A stretch of 64,000 nucleotides of DNA. Origin: Formicarius rufipectus (taxonomy: Eukaryota; Chordata; Aves; Passeriformes; Formicariidae). The notes under the pieces were generated by a model. The model did no database searches. It saw only the letters and a program-made list of their open reading frames with translations, and was not told where the DNA came from. This document shows, one piece after another, positions 47,801 through 60,300 of the stretch. The stretch spans positions 1 through 64,000 of the forward strand of contig VXAU01003751.1 in NCBI GenBank assembly GCA_013399695.1, written 5' to 3'. The first letter of the stretch is position 1, and each line of letters begins with the position of its first letter. The translations under genes and the position numbers were made by a program.

Positions 47801-50800
47801 CAAAGTGGGCTGTCTTAATATTTTCCACAAATCTTCTCTTTGACAAGGATCATTCTGTATTTAGTTGTCATTATTAAAAATTAAAGTTTCTAAATAGTCT
47901 GCATGTTTATTTTTTTCCAGCTAATAGATGATGTGCTGGATTTTACCTCATGTGCTGACCACCTGGGGAAACCAACAGCAGCAGATCTCAAGCTTGGATT
48001 GGCCACAGGCCCTGTCTTGTTTGCTTGTCGACAGGTAAGTCAGCAGGAATCTGTTTCTTTGAAACAAGAAGTGTAAACTGCTCCTCACAGCACACACCAA
48101 GGTCCAGCACAAACACATCAAGTCTACAGCACCAGCTGTAAGCAAGGCCTGGGCACATATGAAAAATATGTGCATTCAGGGTCAGATGGGTTCTGTGTGC
48201 ACATGTTCTGTCAGACTAACACCTTCCTGCACAACTCCTCTCTTTATTAGGCCCTTGTAGGTAGTCATGCAATTTTTGCGTGTTTTCTTTAAGTTATTCC
48301 TAAGTAGTTTCTTGCTTATGTTCTCTCCTGAGATGTCTTCTCCTTCCCAGGCTTGACTATGTAGACTTTTTTGCCAGGTTCTGGGTTTTGTATCCATCCT
48401 GGGGCCAAGAACTGAAATCCCTGCCTAGCTTTTAGGTGGGTACCTCTACTTACTGGATTTGATCTCTTAATCTCTTTGTCCTCAAGTATTACCCAGTTAT
48501 AAACATGGGAAGCTTTCCCTTCTGAACATTGGATAAGAGAAAAAAGTGTCATAAATAAAACAAGCTTAAAGTTGGTCAAGACTTTTAGTGCCTTAAAAAT
48601 TATTTGCAGGAGTTAAGGAAAACAGAAGTGTGAGCAGCACCAAAAGAAACATGAACATTTGTTCTAAACCATAAATGGGGAAGGAACTGGTTTAATACAC
48701 CTTGCTCAAGTTTCTGGTTTAGCCGAGGAAAGATTTGGGACTTAAAAAGCAGTCCTTCCTACCAGTCTTCACAGTGTGATACAAAAACTGGAACAACTAG
48801 TTCAGCACAGCTCTAGTTTATGATCTCCCAGTGGAATTGCTTAGAGCTCTGACATGGGAAGTTTTAAATCATTTAAAAAAAAAAACCCAAACAACAGCTC
48901 TGACATTTACTTCTCCCTCTTTCTTGAAGAGCCTGGGGTGGGGGAAGGTGGAATATCTGCATGTTTGTTTCCATATACTCTGGGCACTTGCAGGAACCCA
49001 GATCTCAGAAAAGAGAAGAAAGCATGGGAGTATGGGTCAGTTAACAGTGCAGATGAATGCACATTGAGAACCATGTTCTCCATGTTCTCAGTCCCTCCCT
49101 ACATACTCATCTGGGGGATTCACAAGCATGCTCTTGAGTCATTATTTCAGAACTGTTAGTCATGAGAAAGTAGAGTCATCTAAAGAACAGTGAGAGACTC
49201 AGGCAGAGAAAGAGGATGCAATTGTGAAACAGCTTGGGTTTGTGTGTGCTAAAGCCACACAGAGAGAAACAGGCATGTTGCAAATAGTCTTGATTTTGGC
49301 AGAGAATGTGTGACACTGTCTTGTGGATGTTGAATATTCCATTTTTTAAAATTAAAACTATTAATTTGTTTGGGTTGTCCATCTCTGACTTTCAACTTCA
49401 TCTATCTTTTAATTAGCTGTACAAGATAAATTAGTTCATAATAGGGAAATACCAGAAAAGAAAACCTGTCAGTTCTGTTTTAAATTCTGTTCTTTTTAGG
49501 TCAGTATTAAATGCTCTTCCTCATTAATATGTTTGATAGATGGGAAACATGTATTTTTGCACTGAAAGACAGCTTGAGCATCTTACAAAGTTTTCTGCAT
49601 TTACTTCATTTTCTCTGCTGAAAATTTCTTGCTTTTCAAGAAACGGCAAGAACAGCACTAGAGACTTAACTGATACATAAACAAGGCATAAGTGCTAAAA
49701 AATTGTGGAGCTTCAACAGACACTTTTCTTTGCAGCTACTAGAAGATGTTGCATCTATTTATATCCAAGAATAAAAACTCCTGAGCCAGGACTTGAAGAC
49801 AGTCCAAAATGTAATTGTTAATTATAGGCTGTAGTTTCTCTTCCAAACTGCAAACTCTTTCATATAGATGGTAATCCCCAAGTTGTCTTCCTGACAAACA
49901 TTCTTCGGTTATTAACATGCTCTGGATCTTCAGTGACAGCTGCCTTTTCTTCTCCTCCTCTCCCCTCCCCACATCTTTGTGCATTAGAATGTAAAGGAGA
50001 GTCCTTTATAGGAAAAAAAAATGTTTAGCTTGATGTGATACCTACTTATGCAGTACTTAAAGTTAAGAGCACTTGGGGAAAAAAAAACTCATCCTATTTA
50101 TTATTTTTTAAGGAAATACACTAGTACATGCTAATTCTAAAGCAACTTCTAAACTAGTACAGCTGAAGAATGAGAGTTTATTGTAAGCATTCCAGTCCAA
50201 TGCTTATATACTGCCTACTGAATCTGCAGTAGCTAATAACAGCTTTGCCTTACAGGCTTGGGGATTTCCATATCCTTTAGTGCTTAAATATAAAACATGA
50301 TCCTATATTCATTCTATATAATTGTAATTATTAATAATGTGAAAACTTACTAAATGAACACTAATTAAATTGTCATTACTTGCAAAGAAAGCTAGCATCT
50401 AGAGAAAGCCATGACCTTCTTCTTCTAGAGAAAGTATGAGTCACCAATAAACTTCTAAATGTATTTCCAAGAAGACTTCACATGAGTAACAGGGAAGTGT
50501 CACAGCACTGAGGGATGCTACTGTCCAGACAAGGCTGCAGAGCTTCAGTTTCAGGACCAAAGGTGTGCAAGGGAAACAGATCGTTTACAAGTGTATGACA
50601 ACAAAATCATCTTTATTTGACTGTAATCCTTTCACAAACAATTAGCACCTCTTTCCTTTAAAAAGAATTCTGCAGAGTAGGTGCCTTGAGTTGTGGCTTT
50701 ACTCCGTTAAGCACCAGGTTTTTCTGTTTCTAGGCTATCTGAAGAAAGAGCCTGAACATTTAGATGAGTGATGTGACTTTCTCAGACAACTGATTTGAAT

Positions 50801-52206
50801 TACCTACTTGATTTGTAGAAAATTGAGCATGCACTGCTAACTACACATGCTGGGTGACCTCCTGGGTTCTCATGGGGGGAAAGAGGTGCTTCTTTGAGGT
50901 GTGCCAGCACTAACAATCATTTGTGACAGAGGAATACCTGAAGCAGATTATACACCAGGGCGTAGCCACATCAGAAATTACCATACTGGATCACCTGCTC
51001 AACATGATGAAATGGCATGTACTACCTTTAGCTACCAACTGGCAACAGTCAGCAGAGCCTTAGAGTTTTAGGTTTTAAATACTTGGGCTTTGCTGTACTA
51101 AATACTGTGCAGACTGCACATATGAACCTACAGCTATACCTGTAATAACCAGAGCGGCAGGGGAAGAGGTCTGTACTATGGCGTCGCTTTGTCTTTACTA
51201 TGGCAGGCAGCTACATAGAAAACAACTCAAAGCAGTACAAAACCACCTCCCTTTGTGCTTAGTTTCCAGAAATGAATGCTATGATAATGAGGAGATTCAG
51301 TAAGCCAGGAGATGTTGAACGTGCTTGGAAATATGTGTTGCAGGTAAGACTGATACCAAGTATTTCTGCTTTCCCTCCTGAAGTCAGTCTGATATTCATT
51401 GTCTCCGAAGTAAAACAGCAGGGCTGCATTGTCAAATTACAAGCTAAGTAGCATGCAATGTTCAATGTTAAGTTAGAACTCTTCAGCTGTCTTACTGGTA
51501 CAGCATTTTAGAAGAAATGCTAGGTACTGAAGAGCTTCTTTTTTCTTTTTTTCCCCTTCAATAGCATAAAATCCACATAATAAAAGTTCATGCATGAACT
51601 CAGTTCCTTCAGCTGAGGAGTAGCTGTATCCAACAAGTGGTGTAAGTGGCACATAATTACCAGTCAGTCTTGTAACTGCAGTGCATAACCTTTATCAGGT
51701 TTAATTGACTCTGGTCTGAAAAGACTGAGTAATGGTCTGTGCACAATACATACCTATTTTTTCAGAATAGCATGGTTTTTTGTACATCCCCATTTAGGGC
51801 AGGGGTTAAACCACGTTATTAATACCAAGTACTTGTTTTTTACGTATACTTAAATTTAGCATGGATGAGTTTTATTATTTTGACGCTTTAGGGAAGGTAT
51901 GTAGGATTCTGTGAATACAGAATGAATCTTCTTCCTTTCCCCTTCAGAAATAAAACTAAGTGTTCAGGGCACTTACTGACCTTAAATCTGCCCCCTACAC
52001 CTGGAAGTGGCAAAAGGCAGGAGGGAGGCTGATCAGTTGCCCTTCTCCTGTTGTTCTCCCATCAGAGTGATGGTGTGCAGCAGACAACCTACCTCGCCCA
52101 GCGCTACTGCCATGCGGCCACTCGCGAGATCCGCAAACTGCGGCCGTCCCCCGAGAGAGAAGCCCTCGTGCACCTCACAGAAATGGTTCTCCTGCGAGAC
52201 AAGTGA
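29753..52206 (+). CDS. PDSS1: PDSS1, all-trans polyprenyl diphosphate synthase subunit 1, ten exons
   Basis: Catalytic subunit of the mitochondrial trans-prenyltransferase that, with PDSS2, extends farnesyl diphosphate with isopentenyl diphosphate to make the side chain of coenzyme Q. Ten exons give 1188 nt, or 395 residues plus stop, against 415 in human. Residues 1-34 are basic and aromatic (MALRWCWWWRCGPSSRR), fitting a mitochondrial presequence. Motifs: GKGKAFRP (exon 3), the isopentenyl-binding region; HDDVIDD at 159-165 (exon 4), the first aspartate-rich motif; GEFLQLGS (exon 6); LIDDVLDF at 285-292 (exon 8), the second aspartate-rich motif; C-terminus LRDK then TGA. Both magnesium-binding motifs are intact, so the protein should be active. 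All splice junctions are GT-AG and in phase. It is divergent with the SelO-like gene and convergent with ABI1. Exon 2's 5' boundary is the only uncertain point. Confidence 0.96.
29855..32300 (+). other. PDSS1: PDSS1 intron 1
   Basis: About 2.4 kb. The first 250 bp belong to the CpG island; the rest has ordinary composition. No repeat family recognised. Open frames in 30179-31130 show no recognisable protein. Confidence 0.75.
32301..32474 (+). CDS. PDSS1: PDSS1 exon 2 (5' boundary tentative)
   Basis: 58 codons if the acceptor is GGGAATCAG at 32292-32300, which keeps phase 0 from exon 1. The end is firm: DPFQLGRKDLKNLYEDIKK then donor GTAAAG. TRFHHTSTS is the first stretch that clearly matches PDSS1. 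The polypyrimidine tract before the chosen acceptor is poor, and the frame stays open upstream to about 32232, so the true start could differ. Confidence 0.75.
32475..32842 (+). other. PDSS1: PDSS1 intron 2
   Basis: 368 bp, AT-rich. Nothing else seen. Confidence 0.85.
32843..32973 (+). CDS. PDSS1: PDSS1 exon 3
   Basis: 131 nt, residues 93-135. It reads ELLVSAAELKEMCDYYFDGK then GKAFRPMIVVLMARACNIHH. Acceptor TTATGTAG, donor GTAAGT; ends with two bases of codon 136. Confidence 0.96.
32974..39661 (+). other. PDSS1: PDSS1 intron 3
   Basis: About 6.7 kb, the longest single intron in the window. A stretch near 34110-34200 gives a broken translation resembling a reverse transcriptase block (see findings). 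Otherwise I see no exon, known repeat or RNA gene. Overlapping open frames at 34702-35175 on both strands have no recognised similarity. Confidence 0.7.
39662..39803 (+). CDS. PDSS1: PDSS1 exon 4 (first Asp-rich motif)
   Basis: 142 nt, residues 137-183. It reads EVQASQRSVAIIAEMIHTAS then LVHDDVIDDANSRRGKRTLN. The aspartates of HDDVIDD bind magnesium and the allylic diphosphate. Acceptor TTTTATTTTAG, donor GTGAGT. Confidence 0.97.
39804..40867 (+). other. PDSS1: PDSS1 intron 4
   Basis: About 1.1 kb with a CR1 3' fragment at 40010-40360. The reading frame runs on past the exon 4 donor to about 39968 by chance. Confidence 0.85.
40010..40360 (+). mobile_element. CR1 LINE 3'-end fragment
   Basis: It contains GAGGATGGAGCCAGGGTCTT, CTTCTTTACTGTGCAGTGAC, GTTGCCCAGAGAGGTGTGGA and TGGTCCCTTCCAACGTGATC, and ends in ATTCTGTGATTCT, the CR1 3' tail. 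Same 3' family as the copy ending at 1497. Inserted in sense with PDSS1. Confidence 0.93.
40868..40979 (+). CDS. PDSS1: PDSS1 exon 5
   Basis: 112 nt, residues 184-220. It reads AVLAGDFILSAASVALARIG then QVIEDLVR. Acceptor TTTATTAG, donor G|GTAAGG. Confidence 0.97.
41068..41177 (+). CDS. PDSS1: PDSS1 exon 6
   Basis: 110 nt, residues 222-257. It reads EFLQLGSKENENERFAHYLE then KTFKKTASLIANSCKA. It follows intron 5 of only 88 bp. Acceptor TTTTCAG, donor GTATGT. Confidence 0.97.
44220..44712 (+). mobile_element. Diverged CR1 LINE 3'-end fragment
   Basis: It matches the CR1 3' plan with more decay: AGGAAAGACTTCTCCATGAG, GGTAGCCCAGAGAGAGTGTG, CATCCTTGGAGATGCTCAG and GAGTTCCCTTCCAACCTAAA, then a tail CTCTTTGATAC. 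The 5' limit is uncertain. It appears older than the other three fragments. Confidence 0.75.
46617..46672. repeat. TA-rich microsatellite
   Basis: Two TATATATATATG-type runs separated by a short GGGGTC segment, in PDSS1 intron 6. Confidence 0.7.
47664..47744 (+). CDS. PDSS1: PDSS1 exon 7
   Basis: 81 nt, residues 258-284, phase 0 at both ends. It reads VSILGCPDPKVHEIAYQYGK then NVGIAFQ. Acceptor TCTTTTCAG, donor GTAGTG. Confidence 0.97.
47921..48034 (+). CDS. PDSS1: PDSS1 exon 8 (second Asp-rich motif)
   Basis: 114 nt, residues 285-322. It reads LIDDVLDFTSCADHLGKPTA then ADLKLGLATGPVLFACRQ. DDVLD binds magnesium and isopentenyl diphosphate. Acceptor TTTTCCAG, donor GTAAGT. Confidence 0.97.
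48035..51262 (+). other. PDSS1: PDSS1 intron 8
   Basis: About 3.2 kb, with an A-rich motif at 48875-48894. No exon or known repeat family recognised. Confidence 0.75.
51263..51343 (+). CDS. PDSS1: PDSS1 exon 9
   Basis: 81 nt, residues 323-349, phase 0. It reads FPEMNAMIMRRFSKPGDVER then AWKYVLQ. Acceptor GTGCTTAG, donor GTAAGA. Confidence 0.97.
51344..52065 (+). other. PDSS1: PDSS1 intron 9
   Basis: 722 bp. Nothing recognised in it. Confidence 0.85.
52066..52206 (+). CDS. PDSS1: PDSS1 exon 10, stop codon
   Basis: 141 nt, residues 350-395 plus TGA at 52204-52206. It reads SDGVQQTTYLAQRYCHAATR, then IRKLRPSPEREAL and LLRDK. Markedly GC-richer than the other PDSS1 exons past exon 1. Confidence 0.97.
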   Translation, partial: SDGVQQTTYLAQRYCHAATREIRKLRPSPEREALVHLTEMVLLRDK

Positions 52207-52482
52207 GAGAACTCCTTCCACTCGTTCTGGCAGCTACTTACCAGACTGTGCCTAAATACGTATTTGAAAAGTTACTTGCTTCCAACACAGGCTACCAAAA
52301 ATTATTTTTTTAAAAAGAAACATTTTTTTTTAACAAAAGTTTAAAGTGTTTTACTGCAGGAAGCAATGCAATTCAGAGCAAATCAAACTGTGCTGTACAA
52401 TTGTTTTAGTGGGGGGCTATTGATTGTGGGGGATGGGGAAGATGTTTACATGTTGATGCACAAAGGCCACAATGAGAATAAA
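52207..52482 (+). other. PDSS1: PDSS1 3' untranslated region
   Basis: Non-coding sequence from the stop codon to the AATAAA at 52477-52482. Confidence 0.6.
52477..52482 (+). terminator. PDSS1: Polyadenylation signal, PDSS1
   Basis: AATAAA in GAGAATAAATATAAATC, about 270 nt after the stop codon. It is the first canonical hexamer after the stop. Confidence 0.65.
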
Positions 52483-53290
52483 TATAAATCAGTGTATGAG
52501 AACTGAAGTTGTTCCAAATTTCACTTGTTTACACTAACAGAGCATGCATGCACAGGAGCTGGTAAACTCCTGTGAAGAGAGATGGTTTTAATGCTTCCCT
52601 GGCTGTTTAACAGTAGAAGCACTTGGAACTGTAGATACGGATACTGGTTTACTATAAAAGACTATATGTAGATTTTAATTGGTTATATACACCAGTGAGT
52701 TCCAATTCATAAACCACTAGAGGTATGTTATTGGTAACTACTTGATAGCAGTTAACAAGATGCAGAATTTGAGACTGCTGCAGTTTGGAAAATGAAAGGC
52801 TCAGTGTTTATAACTCAAGACTAAAATTGAGTGATTCACCAGCCAGTCAAACCTGCAACTTCATCACCTTCCATCACTCATTTATAGTGTGTATTCAGAA
52901 CCCTTCCTGAAGCCTGCTTTGAAGTCCCAGACACATTCCTCTCACAGTAATTATCCTGTACTACCACATTCCTTTTCATGTTATTTCAGCCACAGAATTT
53001 ATACAACAGGGAGTACACAATCTCTATCTCTGCCTGTGACCCCATAACACAAAGGCTAAGTTCCTGTCCTCTGTGTTCCCCTGGGTGCTCTCTGGAGGAC
53101 ACACTGCTGTCCATGCTCAGTGGGGCACATCACCAAGCCACAGTTTCCTCAGAGAACTCTTAAGTTACAGATGGTGTCCAACTTTTACCACATCTAGATA
53201 ACTAGATTCTATACCTTGCTATAATTAAATGTTGGAAGAAAAGAACTTTTAAGAGGATGTATAAGTGTGTAATTCAGGTTTCAGATCTAA
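52483..53290. other. Intergenic region, PDSS1 to ABI1 (tail to tail)
   Basis: About 0.8 kb between the candidate polyadenylation sites of two converging genes. No coding sequence or repeat recognised. Either 3' UTR may extend into it. Confidence 0.6.
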
Positions 53291-53296
53291 TTTATT
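53291..53296 (-). terminator. ABI1: Polyadenylation signal, ABI1 (candidate)
   Basis: TTTATT on the plus strand, that is AATAAA for ABI1, about 850 nt downstream of its stop codon. ABI1 3' UTRs are often long, so other sites may be used. Confidence 0.4.
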
Positions 53297-54143
53297 TTCC
53301 CTCTGTCAGTGATAAATTCACATTACAAACATTTGCTTTTTAGTACATAGCCTGGGATAACACAGCCATGATTTTGCTACCTTATCATTGCAAACTTCTT
53401 TGCCAAGCCAACCAACAAAGTAATGGACAAGACCTTTGGTTCACTTATATATTTATGAATGGAAAAAGTCATAATGTAAATTTACTCATTAAAAAAACTT
53501 GGGTACAAATTACACATACATAAGACCACCCATTTTTTGATTCACATGGACACCTTAGACCCAAACAACTCATTGTAATAGACTTTAGTGAGAATACTCC
53601 AGGTAAAGATTACAACAATTGGAAGCATCTTGGATTTTTAAAAAAGTATATTTCAATACATAAGTTTGTATGCATGCTTTAAACAAATATAGTTCAAGAA
53701 TGAGCAAAGAGTCTAAACAAAAAGTAATATGACCAGCACTAACATTAAACTTCTCATCCAGATTTTAATATGTTAGTCTAACGTAGTGTTAGTTACCATG
53801 CTGTACTGAAAAATGTAATGGCACAATCTGATCATGGTTCATTAAATATTATACCCTACTTCCCCATAATATTTAGGCTGGTCATAAAATTAACAATGCA
53901 TAAGTAAATAACTATAACCAGTTATAGACAGTTGTTTGTTTTACAAATTGCCATCAGGTAAGACATACTGTCCCCAGAGACTCAGAGATGGACATTCAAT
54001 CATACCATTAAAACAGTATGGCCTGAAGAAATGGGCACAATTTTTGAAAGTATATTAAGACAATTCTGTTAGCTTTTAGTTACCTCTTGTAAATAATCAT
54101 GGTATGACTGAATACAAGACCAAACTTTGAAAAGCAAAGGATT
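53297..54143 (-). other. ABI1: ABI1 3' untranslated region (inferred)
   Basis: AT-rich sequence after the ABI1 stop codon, without coding frames. The far end is set by the candidate polyadenylation signal and is uncertain. Confidence 0.5.
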
Positions 54144-54319
54144 TTAATCGGCATAGTGCATGATTGATTCAACGTAATTCCCAGGAAACAAGCCAGTTAC
54201 TCGATTGCAAACTCCTTCATACCAGCCATCATCGTTCTTCTTTATCACATAAATGATTGCACCCTCCATAAACGACAGCTCATCGTCTTTGTCCTTTGTA
54301 TAGTCATATATAGCAACAA
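54144..54319 (-). CDS. ABI1: ABI1 last exon: SH3 domain and stop
   Basis: 176 nt. It reads VVAIYDYTKDKDDELSFMEG then AIIYVIKKNDDGWYEGVCNR and FPGNYVESIMHYAD, then TAA at 54144-54146. All SH3 landmarks are present. Acceptor ATCCACAG. Confidence 0.97.
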
Positions 54320-57300
54320 CTGTGGATTGAACAGGGACAAGTTTAGCATTTTATTAATAGCACCAGCATTATAAAACAATTGTGCTTTAAAAAAATGTTA
54401 AAAGACTAGTCTGCTATCCTGTGATTTTCCAAAAGGAATTCACATGCTGTTGAATGTTAGGTCCAGAAAATGAAATTTCACTTTTCTTGCAACATTAACT
54501 AAAAGCAAGAAGTGGGTGGTGACTACACTGAATGCTCAGTTAAGTTGCTGACAGAGAAGTACATCTGACTGTAACACAATAAAGCAGAGCATATGGACAC
54601 TTAAAAGCTGAACAATGAAATAACTGACTCAATGAGTGTGGCATCCATTTCTGGTCAGATTACTGGGGGGAAAAAAAAAACCCAAACAAAAACAAAAACC
54701 ATAACAACCAAAACCCTAAAAGATCTTGCAGCTATACAGCCTTTATTCAGTGTGTGATCTCGCACACATTGTGTGTAAGCTGCTGTACACAAATGGATGG
54801 TCTTTCCTACAGAGCTTCTATGTGATAAGAAGTTCTGGCATCACTTTTCAAAAAGCTGCAATGAGTGTAAGTAGAAAAGTTACTGTAAGATTAAGTAGAA
54901 GTGAATTTACAACAACATCCACTATTTTTCAGTATGTGCTTGGTGAGTATTTTACTCTTACAAACCTCCAACTCGCTGAGTGCCACTATGGAAGCAGAGA
55001 CCTTCCTAAGGAAAGTAAATGTAGCCTCCAACAATACGGGAGTTAAAAACTCCAGTATTGACTTAGGACATTACAGCCCTACCATTCGCAACAGTTAATA
55101 CAGTTTTATGCAATTGATAAACTTTATCAATTCCAAGCATCTACTATTTTACACCTATATATAGTCTCAGAAATCCGAGATCTTAATGCCTAGAAAATAA
55201 TGTGCTGCATCAATTATTTTTCATCCCATGGGTCTGTCCTGCACAGTCCAGCTCCGAGTGAAGATGGAACACAGGAGTTCTGCCAGGACAAGTATGACAG
55301 GTACCCAGCCCCATTTCGTGCACACTACAGCAGCAGCCAGCTCATGAGAACACTGACAGCACTGCTGCTGACAAAGTGGTCAGTGCCAGAACACAGACAA
55401 CTAACTCCACAGGAAGGAAATCAGCGTCTTCTTTATTCATGGGAAGAGGCATTTACTATGTGAGTTCATAGTCTGCTGATCAGGAGTCACTGATAAATTT
55501 CCAACGAAGTCTCAACACATTTTACAGTTGAAAGTCTAATGATCCACTCCAGTTATCTAGTTCAATGGGATAAATACAGCTAGGAATTTCTGGCCTTTTT
55601 GCAACAGTTTCTAGATGATTGCCCAGCAATCCCGAGGTAGCTAAAACACAGTTCAGCTCAGCAAGGATGAAAATCATACAATTCATGTCTGCTTCTCATA
55701 AAGAAGCTTTTTTTCCTTCATCTGTTCTAGAATGCTTGAAGGTATTTTATAATTTGTCAAAAAAAAGGATTGCATTTTATAACATTAAGTGTAGACACAG
55801 ACAAATTAAGGTTCAAGTTCTGACTAAGGAGGGACAATGACTGTTTCCATTAGGCTCACGTTAAGTCCTTCCTTCCCTTCAGATACCATTAATCCTCTGA
55901 TACCACACTAATGCAGTTGCAACACTTCTCTTACCTTTCTCTATATAGTTTTTAGGTGCCCAAGCAGGATCTCCATCTGCATAGGGATCGCTGTACTGCA
56001 CAACAGCAGCCTCCTCATCCTCATAATCCACGGGAGGTGGGGGTGGAGGAGGAGGAGAGTCATCAAACATCGGCATCTCATCGGGGGGCGGAGGAGGGGG
56101 AGGAGTCGGGCTATCAGCAACTAGAAACGTTTGGAGATTATTTTTTTTTTCTTAAAACAGTGTGGAGTGCAAACAAACCCGAGGCTGTACACTGTAAATA
56201 AAAGGGGTGGGGGGACAACACACATAGCATGCACTATAATTTCATGCACTGATTAGAAACAGAGGCTTTGTATTAAACAGCTACAACACACAACTATATT
56301 TGTTATTAGTGGCCAAATCTATGTAGAAATGCTACTAGAGTGAAAGCACATGCTGCGAGGCATAAGCTGAACATCAGCAGAGAGGAAAGCTTCCTGCTCC
56401 GACGTCCATGTGCAGCAGCGTTAGCTATGGGAGGACTCCGAGTGGCACCCTCTGAGCCAGGCAGCAACAGCCCTCTGGGCTGGGCCAGCAGCTTGGTCGT
56501 TTTTAACAAATCCTTTGTCTGTAACAATCACTTTAATTCATTTCTGAACACTGCTTCCTTGGATTCCTTCTCTCTCAGAGCTAGCATTAAGGGGACAAAA
56601 AGATCTGGTGTGGATCATAGAAAAGGGAAGAGACTAGTATTTAAGATTTAAACAGGTAAGAGAAAGCCAAGTAGTCCTTCTGCAGAAGAAAAGCTTTGTA
56701 CAGATCCTTATCTTGCAGACTAGCTTGTGTGTGTGTGCACACATTCAGGATTCAATTAATAAATGGAAAACTACAACAGGCAGCTGCTGCTCTTAGGAAA
56801 AAAGTGCTCAAAGAATTAAATGTATCATCCAAAATGTCAAATCCCTGCCCTGAGATTCTCCAATCAGCACAATTACAAGTTACTTTGGGAACAGGAAAAA
56901 GAGAAAGACATATGGTACAAATCACTTTTAAAATCAGTTAATCAAATTAGTTTCCAGTAATCTTCACAGCAGCTGGCAGCAAAGGAGAGAGATGGCACGC
57001 TCAGTTGCAACACGTCAAGTCCCTTACCCTATTCCTTGGGAGCTGTGGTCCACTACACATGGACTTAGGTGTAAGCACTAAGAAGCCAGAAGTTACTGAA
57101 AGGAAGCTACTGTCACTAAAATTAAATTTGTTATATAGCAATACATGTTCATTTTCAAGAGATTTGGGATTCTGTGCATTGAAAACAGGCTGAAACACTG
57201 CTCTAGGCATTTGACAGAATGAACCATCAGGCTCCAGAATGTGCAGCTCCAGCATACAAATTTCGAGAAGAAAGCCAAGCTACAGAGCAAGTGAAGAACA

Positions 57301-60300
57301 ACATAGCACTGAGTGAAGCTTTAGCTACTGCTACTTAAAACCGGACTGGAGATTAAAAATAGGATTTCTGTTTGCCTATACACCCTTTACTTTCACCTGG
57401 CTGCTATTCCAGTGGTGACAAACCTTTGCTGTTTATCCCCATGCCCTTGACAATGGGCTTGAGCACAGCTCCCATATCCAAGCTGGGTCAGACTGGCTGT
57501 GCTGGTGCAGGGGAAGCCAGATCTCCTACAGCCAGCAGACAGGAGCTGGCAGGAGCTGCTGGGGCAGAGGCTGCCTCAGCCCTGGCACACAGCCTGCTCC
57601 CTACCCTTGAAGAGCCAACACCATTCTACACCTGCAAGCCCAGCTCCTCTTCAACTTAATCAGCTGAGCTGCACATCCCACAGCTCTCACCATCAGTAAG
57701 ACTGGCTGCCACTGTACTAGTGATTCCTCTCCCATACAGAAACCCATTTATGCCACTTGGAAACAGACTAACAAAGTCTTTGGTGGAGCGAGCACCATGT
57801 CTTGTTACTGAATAGCACTCACAGGCAGGACTCATTAATCCACCACAGGCACATGACAACACTGTTTATGAATGGATTGATTTTGTGCAGTAGTTTCAGC
57901 ACATCTTTCACAAAATGTATTTCTGCCCTTAATTTCTGTCTGCAGCCAGGAAAAACAAACAAACAAACAAACAAACAAACAGTAGTGAAACAACAATCCT
58001 TTGCGATCTTGAGAAATCCTTACCTTAAGAAATGCCAGAAAAATTTTAAAATGCACAAAGAGTTATATTTATTCAACAATGAAGTTGCATATTTGGAAAG
58101 AAGAAAAGATTGCAGGAAAAGCAAGTGCAAAAGCGCCAACACAGTCTGAGATGCAGTGCAGAAACTGCAAGCTTTATGGGAAACATTTAAAACAATTCAA
58201 GTTCACATTTAAACAAGGGTAGAGAATGGAACAGAAAATTAGACAAGTGCCACCCCACTGAAGTATCCTCTCGCCTCTTGGACTTCAACCTAGACTTTTC
58301 TGGGTTCTTAACTTAGGCAGACTCTAGGATAGCATCACTTCTCCTAGGGCAGGGGGGAAAAAAAACATACAAAAAGCCAGACTAAATGAAAAAGGGTGAA
58401 AGGACAAGTATTTATACAGCTCCAAGTCAAGATATCTTTTCTTGTATATATTTCCATCCCTGTTCTTTAAAAAGGGACCAGCAGACTCCTTTTCAAAGGA
58501 CTGGGTGTGACAATACAGCAATTTACATCCAATCAGTTGTGCCCTGGCACCAGACATGCTGGAAAATCTGAGGGATACCCACAGTTTGGGCAAAGGGCGC
58601 AGGAAAAAAGAAAAGGTGTTGCACCATTTCTAAGCCCTTGTTCTCTGAAAGAAGTCCACAGAGCAGAGCACACTGTTTTCCAAACCACAGATCTCTATGG
58701 TAAGGAAAAGACAAGTCTACCCACGTCTCCCTATCTCCACTCCCCCAGAGACTTCTTGCAGAGAACAAGGCAGATGAAAGTCTAGCACACAATGCCAAAA
58801 CTCAGCAACAGCCTCTAAGCCAGTTTTGCTGAGCGTATGCACAGACTGCCACACACAGCCCTGCCTCCAAAACGAGCAGCAGCGGCTCAAAGCCACACTC
58901 GTTACATAACTTTCAAACCTGAGGGACTATTAAAAGGAAGACAGTAAAACGAACAATTTTTAAGACCAGATTTCAAGCTTCAGCTATTTTGCTGCAATTT
59001 CATTCACAAGTCTGCGTGCATTTTGTTGTTGCACACACAAATAAGTGTGTCCCTTCCACCTCTGCTCTCCCAGGGGCTGTGTTATCTCCAGGAGGTCAGT
59101 ATTTGGAACAATTCAGAAGCAGGTATCAATTTCTCAAATTTATCTGCAAATGAAGATGCTCTGTAACCTTCACCTTCAGCAGGTTTCTCTCTACACTTTT
59201 AATTTTGGAAAGGTTTGTCAACACAATTCTGTAGCATACTATTCTACATCAACGTGATTCTTACCATATACTGAGAACAACATCAAAATACTTTCTTTTC
59301 AAATGAGAACCAGTGAGATGTCTCCCATCTTTAGGGAAATGCTCAGAACATGACCACTGAAAACCTCTAATGGGAACTCAGACCTGGGGAATCTAAATGG
59401 ATGCTGGAGCTATAAACCTAACAGCACAGTAGCTAGCCCCCAAGATCCTACCAAACCTCACAATGGTTCCCAAACACTTAAAAACTGGTTTTTATTTACT
59501 GCATGCCCTATCAACATCTCATTCAGTCTACTGTTTACAGAACTGCAGCATATTCCTACAGAAAAGATATCCCCAAATCAGGAACATGACTTTACACCTG
59601 CACTAGCAGCTGAGACAGTGACGCTCACCTAAAAGGAATCAGGCAGTAATGGTAAAAGCAGAGCTACCAGTGTAAAACACCTTGCAGCACAGGTCGTAGC
59701 TAGGGAGCATCTCTTTCACAAACCTAACAAGCAGGGCTATGCTGCAAGAAGCTCAGCAGAGAGATCAGACTGGAGAACACAAAGAAATAGAGAATGAAAG
59801 GCTGCCAAGAGGGGACATGCCTCACAAGTTCCTTTGTAATGGCATTATATCTTAAGACTGCACATTTTCAATTGACTGTACAGATTCCTGAAAAGTACTA
59901 CAGTATTGGAATCAATGGTTACACAGTACGTATTTTGACATTCTACATAAGCCTTTCTAATAAAAACTAATCAATTATCCCTAATGAAAAAGGCAGGATG
60001 ATTCAACATGAAATTAATATTTTCAATTAAGATACATTTTTATACTCACACCAAACATATGCTACATTTCACACTGTATTTCTATAATTTTGCAGTTCAG
60101 AACTTAAATGGGTCAGTAATAATCATGCACGTTATAAAAAAATTGAAGAGTGTGCCCTTCAGCTCCAATAGCATATTGACACTAGAATGCAAGATGGTAT
60201 TAGCTTCTGGAAAAGGAAACAAAATAGAGTCTGACTTGCCAGCCATGCATGCTAGAAGAGAGTAGGCTCTACCCTTTAACAGCTCAGCTTGTCCAAACTT